From: Candidatus Aminicenantota bacterium | GTDB taxonomy: Bacteria; Acidobacteriota; Aminicenantia; Aminicenantales; Saccharicenantaceae | Reading direction: 5' to 3' | Assembly: GCA_026393975.1 (NCBI GenBank) | Contig: JAPKZD010000010.1 | Location: 62,001-126,000 of the forward strand | DNA: 64,000 nt | In this document: positions 57,498 to 64,000 of the stretch, in pieces | How positions within the stretch are numbered: position 1 is the first letter of the stretch | Layout: every line of letters begins with the position of its first letter | The notes under the pieces: model-generated | The model's input: the letters and a program-made list of their open reading frames with translations, nothing else | Databases searched by the model: none | What the model was told of the DNA's origin: nothing | Translations under genes and position numbers: made by a program

Positions 57498-58028
57498 ATG
57501 GCCCTCGATCTCAAATCCTTCATCCTCGACGTTCCGGATTTTCCCAAGCCGGGAATCGTCTTCAAGGACATCACGCCTGTCGTCCAGAGCGCCCAGGCCT
57601 TCAACTTCGCCATCGACGAGCTCGCCGCCTGGGCCCGGCCCCGGAGGCCGGAGCTCATCGCCGGGATCGAATCCCGGGGTTTCCTCTTCGCCGCCGCGCT
57701 GGCCCGGGAGCTCCGTCTCGGGCTGACCGTCATCCGCAAGAAGGGCAAGCTCCCCCGCAAGTCCGCCTGCGTCCTCGCCCCCAACGAGTACGCCGTCGAA
57801 TATTTCGAAATGCACGAGGACGGCGTCGCGCCGGGCCAGCGCGTCCTGATCATCGACGACCTCATTGCCACCGGCTCCTCTTCGGTGAGCGCCATCAACC
57901 TCGTCAAGCTGCTTAAGGGCGACGTCGCGGGTTTCGGGGCCGTCGTCGAGCTCTCATTCCTCAAGGGTGTCGAGAACATCCTGCGGGCCCATCCGGGGGT
58001 CGAGGTCCATGCCCTCGTCCGGTACTGA
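57498..58028 (+). CDS. apt: Adenine phosphoribosyltransferase
   Basis: DFPKPGIVFKDITPV, GIESRGFLFAAALA, VLIIDDLIATGSSSVSAINLVKLL. Confidence 0.95.
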   Translation: MALDLKSFILDVPDFPKPGIVFKDITPVVQSAQAFNFAIDELAAWARPRRPELIAGIESRGFLFAAALARELRLGLTVIRKKGKLPRKSACVLAPNEYAVEYFEMHEDGVAPGQRVLIIDDLIATGSSSVSAINLVKLLKGDVAGFGAVVELSFLKGVENILRAHPGVEVHALVRY

Positions 58029-58094
58029 GCCCGGGGCCGGGGCGCCGGACCGTTCTTTGTCCGATACGTCGTCAAGTAAGCCGGCCGGAGTCAA

Positions 58095-59885
58095 ATGAAG
58101 AAAGGGAAGAAGACCATGACGAAAAAACGAACCGCCGCCGCGGCCGCCCTCCTCGTCCTGTTGATCTCGAGTTGCGCCAGGCTGCCCGCGCCAGGGGCGG
58201 CCCCGCGTCTCGCCGCGCCGGACGGCGGCTGGGTCGCCAGGACCCTGAAGAAGATGACCATCGAGGAGAAGATCGGTCAGATGGTCGCCTGCCGCTTCGC
58301 CGGCTCCTTCCGCAACGTCGACAGCGCGTATCTCCGGGAACTCGACGACCTCGTCGTCAAGTCCGGGATTGGCGGGCTAATCCTCTTCGGCGGCGAGGTT
58401 TACGAGACGGCGGAGCTCACAAACGCCTTCCAGAAGCTGGCCAAGGTCCCGCTCCTCATGGCCTCGGACTTCGAGCGGGGGACGGGCAACCAGGTCACGG
58501 GCGCCACCCTTTTCCCGCCGCTCATGTCCCTGGGCGCGGCTGGCTCCGAGGAGCTGGCCTACGGCATGGGGCGCGTCACCGCCCTCGAAGGCCGGGCTAT
58601 GGGCATCCACGTGGCCTACGCCCCGGTCGTCGACGTCAACATCAACCCCGATAATCCCATCATCAACACCCGGGCCGTCGGCGCCGACCCCGGGCTCGTC
58701 AGCCGCATCGCCAACGCCTTCATCCGGGGGGTGCAGGATAACGGTATGATCGCCACGGCCAAGCACTTCCCCGGCCACGGCGACACGTCCCAGGATTCCC
58801 ACAGCCTCCTGCCGACGATCGAAGCCGGGCTCGAACGCCTGGAGAAAGTCGAGCTCGTCCCGTTCAAGGCGGCCATCGACGCCGGCGTCAAGGCCGTCAT
58901 GACGGCCCACCTCTCCGTCCCGGCCCTCGACCCGACGCCAGGCCTGCCGGCGACCCTCTCGGCCCCGATCCTGACGGGCGTCCTCCGGCAGAAACTCGGT
59001 TTCCGTGGGCTCATCGTCTCGGATGCCCTCGAAATGGGCGGGGTGACCAACGCCTTCACCACAGAGGAGGCCTCGCTCCGGGCGGTCCTGGCCGGCGTCG
59101 ACCAGCTTCTCCTGCCGCCCGAGCCGGCCAAGGTCATCGCCTATCTCGCCGGGGCGGTCCGCGACGGGAGGATATCGATTCAGCGGATCGACGAGTCGGT
59201 GCGCCGCATCCTCGAAACCAAGGCCGCTCTCGGCCTCCACCGGAACCGTTTCGTCAGGATCGAGGAGCTCTCCCGGAAGATCGCGCCGCGTCCTTTCCTC
59301 GAGCAGGCCTTGAAGACATTTGAAAGCTCGACAACCCTTGTGAAAAACGAGGGCGGAGCGCTGCCGCTCGCCGCCGCGGGCGGCAAGGTCGCCGTCCTCT
59401 CGCTGAGCAGCGACCTCGGCGACTACTTCGCCGGACGGGCGTTCGTCACGGCGATGAAGAAGAGGTTCCCGGACGCGGCCGCCTTCTACGCCGACGGAGA
59501 CACGGGACAGGAAGCCCTGGACGAGGCCTTCACCGAGGCCTCGGCCGCCGGGGTTGGGACCGTCGTTTTCGCCCTCTTCTCCAAGGTCAGTGCCGGAAAG
59601 GGGAGCGTCGACCTCGAGCCCAAGCACGTCGACCTCATCAGAAAGTTCGCCGCCCTGGAGAACGGCCCGGCTGTCGTCGTCGTGTCCTTCGGCAGTCCCT
59701 ATTTCCTGCGGCATTTTCCGGAAACGGACGCCTATGTCTGCATGTACAGGAACACGCCGGAGACGCAGGACATCGCCGCCCGGGCTTTGACCGGGGAGAT
59801 GGACGTCGCCGGAAAGCTGCCCGTGTCGATTCCGGGCCTTTACCCGGTCGGGCACGGGCTCGAATTGAAGAAGAAAGTCCAATAA
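58095..59885 (+). CDS. Glycoside hydrolase family 3 (beta-N-acetylhexosaminidase-like) lipoprotein
   Basis: LLISSCARL lipobox; KHFPGHGDTSQDSHSLLP; GFRGLIVSDALEMGGV. Confidence 0.92.
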   Translation: MKKGKKTMTKKRTAAAAALLVLLISSCARLPAPGAAPRLAAPDGGWVARTLKKMTIEEKIGQMVACRFAGSFRNVDSAYLRELDDLVVKSGIGGLILFGGEVYETAELTNAFQKLAKVPLLMASDFERGTGNQVTGATLFPPLMSLGAAGSEELAYGMGRVTALEGRAMGIHVAYAPVVDVNINPDNPIINTRAVGADPGLVSRIANAFIRGVQDNGMIATAKHFPGHGDTSQDSHSLLPTIEAGLERLEKVELVPFKAAIDAGVKAVMTAHLSVPALDPTPGLPATLSAPILTGVLRQKLGFRGLIVSDALEMGGVTNAFTTEEASLRAVLAGVDQLLLPPEPAKVIAYLAGAVRDGRISIQRIDESVRRILETKAALGLHRNRFVRIEELSRKIAPRPFLEQALKTFESSTTLVKNEGGALPLAAAGGKVAVLSLSSDLGDYFAGRAFVTAMKKRFPDAAAFYADGDTGQEALDEAFTEASAAGVGTVVFALFSKVSAGKGSVDLEPKHVDLIRKFAALENGPAVVVVSFGSPYFLRHFPETDAYVCMYRNTPETQDIAARALTGEMDVAGKLPVSIPGLYPVGHGLELKKKVQ

Positions 59886-59897
59886 TAGGGAAGCGCC

Positions 59898-60890
59898 ATG
59901 ACCTACAAATTCCTGGGGAAGACCGGGGTCAAGGTTTCGACCATCGCCTACGGGACGATGTCCTTCGGCGGCGACGCCGATGAAGCGGGGTCGAAATCCC
60001 TGTTCGAGGCCTGCCGCGCCGCCGGAGTCAACGTCTTCGACTGCGCCGACATGTACGCCGGCGGCCGCTCTGAGGAGATCTTGGGCCGGCTCATCAAGGA
60101 CTGCCGGGAAGAGGTCGTCATCACCAGCAAGGCCTATTTCGCCACATCCAAGGACGTCAACGCCATGGGCGCCTCCCGCCGCCACGTCATGTACGCCGTC
60201 GAGGCCAGCCTTCGCCGGTTGGCGACCGACCGCATCGACATCTATTACATCCACCGCTTCGACGACCGGACGCCGCTCGAAGAGACCCTGCGGGCCTTCG
60301 ACGACCTCGTCCGCCAGGGCAAGGTCGTCTATACGGGGGCCAGCAATTTCGCCGCTTGGCAGGTGGCCAAGGCGCTGGGGATATCGGCGAAGGAAGGCCT
60401 GGCCGCGTTCGCCTGCATCCAGCCCATGTACAACCTCGTCAAGCGCCAGGCCGAGTCGGAGATCCTGCCCATGGCCCAGGCCGAGGGGCTCGGCGTTTTC
60501 CCCTACGGCCCGCTCGGCGGCGGCCTTCTCAGCGGGAAATACGGGGTTGGTCGCCGGCCCGAGTCGGGGCGGCTCGTCAACAACAAGATCTACGGAACGC
60601 GCTACAGCGACGCCCTGAACTTCGAGGTGGCCGAGCGCTTCACGGCCTTCGCTAGAGAGCGCGGCTTCGACCCCGCCGGCCTGGCCGTGGCCTGGGCGGC
60701 GTCCCATCCGGCGGTCACGGCGCCCATCATCGGCGCCAGGAACACGGCCCAACTCGGTCCTCTGCTCGCGGCCTTGGACATCCCCATGACCCCCGTGCTC
60801 CGGGCCGAGATCTCCGCCCTCACGCCCGAACCGGCCCCGGCCACGGACCGGAACGAAGAGAAGACCGAGTTCAACTTCGGCGTCCGCTGA
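59898..60890 (+). CDS. Aldo/keto reductase
   Basis: LGKTGVKVSTIAYGTMSFG, FDCADMYAGGRSEEILG, RLATDRIDIYYIHRFD. Confidence 0.92.
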   Translation: MTYKFLGKTGVKVSTIAYGTMSFGGDADEAGSKSLFEACRAAGVNVFDCADMYAGGRSEEILGRLIKDCREEVVITSKAYFATSKDVNAMGASRRHVMYAVEASLRRLATDRIDIYYIHRFDDRTPLEETLRAFDDLVRQGKVVYTGASNFAAWQVAKALGISAKEGLAAFACIQPMYNLVKRQAESEILPMAQAEGLGVFPYGPLGGGLLSGKYGVGRRPESGRLVNNKIYGTRYSDALNFEVAERFTAFARERGFDPAGLAVAWAASHPAVTAPIIGARNTAQLGPLLAALDIPMTPVLRAEISALTPEPAPATDRNEEKTEFNFGVR

Positions 60891-60964
60891 CGGCTACGGC
60901 AAGCGGCCGGTTTGACTTGGGCGGGCGGCTGAATTATATTGGCCGCGTGAAAGGGAGCGGCATC

Positions 60965-62965
60965 ATGAAGCCTATCGTTCGCGCCGGCCTGGCCGCCGGA
61001 GTCATCTTTGTTTTATTCCTTGTCGGCTTCGCCCCGGCGTTCGCCCTCGAGCCGCCGACCAGGGAGCAGATCGAGCGCTACAAGCTGGACGGAACGCTGG
61101 CCATGCGCATCGCCCAGGCCAAGGCCATCGGCAACCACAAGATGCCGCAGCGCATGCTGGACCGGTTGGACTACAAGATGAAAAGCCTGTCGCTCGAGCG
61201 CGCCGGGCTGGCCGCCGACAAGCCCAGCCTCCTTCTCGCCCCGCCGCCGGCCTGGAGGGGCATGCCGACGAGGGGTACCGTCAAGGTCCTGGCCTTGCTC
61301 ATTTCCTTTTCCGATTATCCCGGAACGACGACCCCGGAATATTTCAACTCGCGGCTTTTCGGGGACGGCGTGGGCGGCCCACCGTTCGACAGCCTGAGGA
61401 ACTTCTACCGGCGTTCGTCCTACGACCAGCTGACCATCGAGGGCAACGTGCTCGGCTGGTACCAGGCGCCCTATGCGCGGAGCACGGTCGCCGAGACCGA
61501 TACGGGCCGCCAGAACCTGATCAAGGAAGCCCTGAGCTTTTACGAGGGCCAGGGGCACGATTTCTCCCAGTACGACAACGACGGCGACGGGGCCATCGAC
61601 TATTTTTGTGTCTTCTGGTCAGGCCCGCACGGGGAATGGTCATCGTTCTGGTGGGGCTACTATACCGGGTTCTCCGATTCGACGTTCCATCTCGACGGCA
61701 AGCGGCTGACGAATTACTCCTGGCAATGGGAGCTCTCCAACTATCCGAACGGCACCTTCGGGCCGAGCACCATCATCCACGAGACGGGCCACGGTCTCGG
61801 GGTACCCGACTATTACGATTACGACGACGCGATCGGGCCGCGGGGGGGCGTCGGCGGCCTCGACATCATGGACGGGACGGGCGACCACAACTGCTTCTCC
61901 AAGTTCATGCTCGACTGGATCACGCCGACGGTCGTCTCCGCGGGTTCGCAGACGGTCACGCTCCGGGCTTCCGGCGTCTACCCGGACGCGCTCCTTTTCA
62001 TGCCCGGCGCCGTTCCCGGACAGATCTTCAACGAGTTCTTCATGGTCCAGAACCGCTGCCGGTCGGGCAACGACACGAACCTGTTCACCGGGTCCGACGG
62101 CTTGATCCTCTGGCACGTGGACTCGCGGCTCAACACCTGGAACACCAATTTCGTCTACGACAACTCTTACACGGCTCACAAGCTCCTGCGGCTCATGGAG
62201 GCCGACGGCCTCGAGGACATCGAGACGTACAACGCCTCGGCCAACGCCGGCGACTACTACAAGGCGGGCATGACCTTCGGGCAGTTCACGGTTCCGAGTT
62301 CGGCCCGCTACGACGGGCTGCCCTCGGCGATGGGGATGACGAACATCACCGGGACGACGACGCCCATGAGCCTGACGGTCTTTTCGAGCGACTCGCCGCC
62401 CGTTGCCGGCATCGCCAACATCGCGGACGGCCAAACGGTCTACGGCACGATCCCGGTCGAGGCCACAGCCAGCGACGACAACGGGATCAGCCGGGTGGAA
62501 CTCTACACGGATACGACGCTGTGGCAGACGCTCACGGCGCCGCCATTCTCCTTCCTTCTCGACACGACGCCGCTTTCGAACGGGACGCACACGATCTGGA
62601 TCCGCGCCTATGACACGATCCTCCAGCCGGGCACGGCCTCCGTTTCCGTCGTCACGGACAACCTCTTCGCCCCGGCCAGCCTGAAGGCGACTAAGGTCGT
62701 CAACAGGAGCCTTCTGCTCAGGGAGTATGTCAACGTCGTCAGCTGGGTGGATAACTCGAGAAATACGAGCGTCCTTAAATACCGGGTCTACCAGGTCACG
62801 GGGACGGGCCGCGCCCTCCTGACCGAGATCGCCAAGGGCCCGCGGAACATGTCCTACCGCTACCTGCACCGGGGCGTCAGCGCCTCGGGGACCTACGTGT
62901 ACGAGGTCGTCGGCGTCGGCAATCTCGACCGGGAGGGCCTGGCGGCGACGGCCACGGCCCGCTGA
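60965..62965 (+). CDS. M6-family secreted metallopeptidase
   Basis: Signal peptide; IIHETGHGLGVPDYYDYDD zinc motif; GGVGGLDIMDGTGDHNCFSKFMLDWITP; C-terminal Ig-like region. Confidence 0.92.
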   Translation: MKPIVRAGLAAGVIFVLFLVGFAPAFALEPPTREQIERYKLDGTLAMRIAQAKAIGNHKMPQRMLDRLDYKMKSLSLERAGLAADKPSLLLAPPPAWRGMPTRGTVKVLALLISFSDYPGTTTPEYFNSRLFGDGVGGPPFDSLRNFYRRSSYDQLTIEGNVLGWYQAPYARSTVAETDTGRQNLIKEALSFYEGQGHDFSQYDNDGDGAIDYFCVFWSGPHGEWSSFWWGYYTGFSDSTFHLDGKRLTNYSWQWELSNYPNGTFGPSTIIHETGHGLGVPDYYDYDDAIGPRGGVGGLDIMDGTGDHNCFSKFMLDWITPTVVSAGSQTVTLRASGVYPDALLFMPGAVPGQIFNEFFMVQNRCRSGNDTNLFTGSDGLILWHVDSRLNTWNTNFVYDNSYTAHKLLRLMEADGLEDIETYNASANAGDYYKAGMTFGQFTVPSSARYDGLPSAMGMTNITGTTTPMSLTVFSSDSPPVAGIANIADGQTVYGTIPVEATASDDNGISRVELYTDTTLWQTLTAPPFSFLLDTTPLSNGTHTIWIRAYDTILQPGTASVSVVTDNLFAPASLKATKVVNRSLLLREYVNVVSWVDNSRNTSVLKYRVYQVTGTGRALLTEIAKGPRNMSYRYLHRGVSASGTYVYEVVGVGNLDREGLAATATAR

Positions 62966-62974
62966 CCTCCGGCT

Positions 62975-63610
62975 TTATTCGTAGACGAGGATCTCGACCC
63001 GCCTGTTCTGGCTCCGGCCGTCCCGGCTGGAGTTGTCGGCCACGGGCACGGAGCTGCCCAGGCTGACGACGGACATGCGGTGGAGCGGGATGCGGTGCTG
63101 CTTGTAGAGGTACATCATGACCGCCTCGGCCCGCTTCTGGCCGAGAACCATGTTGACTTCGTCCGTGCCGGTGTTGTCGGTGTGCCCCTGGATCTCGATG
63201 AAGACGCCCTTGTTCTCCTCGATGAGCTTCTGGACGAACTGGTCGAGGATGCCCTTGGCCTCCGCGCTCAGCTCGGAGCTGTCGAACTTGAACTTGGCAT
63301 CGCTGTTCTTCAAGGTCGCCGTCATGACGAGGTTGCCGCGGATGAGCGTCTTGACCTCTTCGACTTTGCCGTCGACCGCCTTGATCTGGCCTTCTTGCTG
63401 GGTGAGGAGCGAGCCGATCGTCGCCAGCTTATCGTCGTGTTCCTTGATCCGCTTCTGGCTGGCCTCGACCTCGGTCGAGACGCCCGCGATCTTCTGGTCG
63501 AGGGCGGCCGACTCAGACTTGACGAACTTCTTGGTGGCGCAGGCCGGTCCGACGACGAGCGCGATGAGGACGACGAAACCGGCGAAAAATACGAGTTGCC
63601 TGTTCTTCAT
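62975..63610 (-). CDS. OmpA-family protein
   Basis: GHTDNTGTDEVNMVLGQKRAEAVMMYLY..SLGSSVPVADNSSRDGRSQNRRVEILVYE. Confidence 0.92.
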   Translation of the reverse strand: MKNRQLVFFAGFVVLIALVVGPACATKKFVKSESAALDQKIAGVSTEVEASQKRIKEHDDKLATIGSLLTQQEGQIKAVDGKVEEVKTLIRGNLVMTATLKNSDAKFKFDSSELSAEAKGILDQFVQKLIEENKGVFIEIQGHTDNTGTDEVNMVLGQKRAEAVMMYLYKQHRIPLHRMSVVSLGSSVPVADNSSRDGRSQNRRVEILVYE

Positions 63611-63721
63611 AAGAACCTCCATTTGGATTGATGTATGGCCCGCCGGCGGCCCGCCGACGAATCCCCTAGCTCCTTAGAGACTCTATTTTATCACGTTTGG
63701 TGCAAAAAACAAAAACCGGCT

Positions 63722-64000
63722 TCAATACCCCTGCCGGGTGCGGACCTTGTGCTTGTAGTTCGGCGTGGTCACCCGGATCGAACGGAAGATGTCCGCCGTA
63801 TCCTGGTAGGACGTGTAGCCGAGGATGTACTGGTGGGTCTGCTCGTTCTTGATCTCTTGGACGACCGAGGCCAGGTCGGCGGGCTCGTTCAGGAAATAGG
63901 CCTTGCCGCCCGTGGCCTGGGAGAAGCGGTCGAGGGTTTCGATGATTCCGGCCGCCGTCAGGGAGGCCGACCGCTTGTGGCTCTTGAGGATCTGCTCGCT
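63722..64000 (-). CDS. C-terminus of VWFA-related (Acidobacteria-type) protein, truncated by window edge
   Basis: SEQILKSHKRSASLTAAGIIETLDRFSQATGGKAYFLNEPADLASVVQEIKNEQTHQYILGYTS...HKVRTRQGY*. Confidence 0.7.
   Translation of the reverse strand, partial: SEQILKSHKRSASLTAAGIIETLDRFSQATGGKAYFLNEPADLASVVQEIKNEQTHQYILGYTSYQDTADIFRSIRVTTPNYKHKVRTRQGY

Noticed and set aside
58377-60752. 791-aa minus-strand ORF opposite GH3 and aldo/keto reductase
   Set aside because: Shadow ORF; real genes have clear motifs

Overview
This 64 kb high-GC window looks like an ordinary bacterial chromosome segment. Gene content (VPS10/sortilin-type propellers, tricorn-like S41 peptidases, DUF5916 proteins, a VWFA-related protein) suggests an Acidobacteriota/Aminicenantes-like organism; that is inference only. 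About 50 CDSs, two tRNAs, several promoter-like sites and two clear intrinsic terminators can be supported. I saw no phage, CRISPR array, IS transposase or rRNA. Main content: B12-dependent ribonucleotide reductase; many secreted peptidases/hydrolases; an OmpR-type two-component system; an ADP-heptose block (GT9, LysE-like, HldE, GmhB); an inositol-phosphate block (inositol-3-phosphate synthase, CDP-alcohol phosphotransferase, methyltransferase, nucleotidyltransferase-flippase fusion); a gap-pgk-tpiA-secG-tRNA-Leu operon; nnr-tsaE, thiE, apt, GH3, M6 peptidase and OmpA. Most notable: (1) a divergent gene set that looks like a CDP-inositol pathway, with an IPCT-like domain fused to an LPG-synthase/flippase-type membrane domain; (2) an HldE with domain order reversed relative to E. 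coli; (3) a shared 11-bp-spaced direct repeat (CGTTCAT) upstream of both the two-component operon and the adjacent DUF5916 gene; (4) a perfect 24-bp-arm palindrome resembling RAYT/REP-type elements; (5) two N-terminal gene stubs (ECF sigma, AlkD-like) just upstream of intact genes. No database search was possible; family calls rest on motif recognition.
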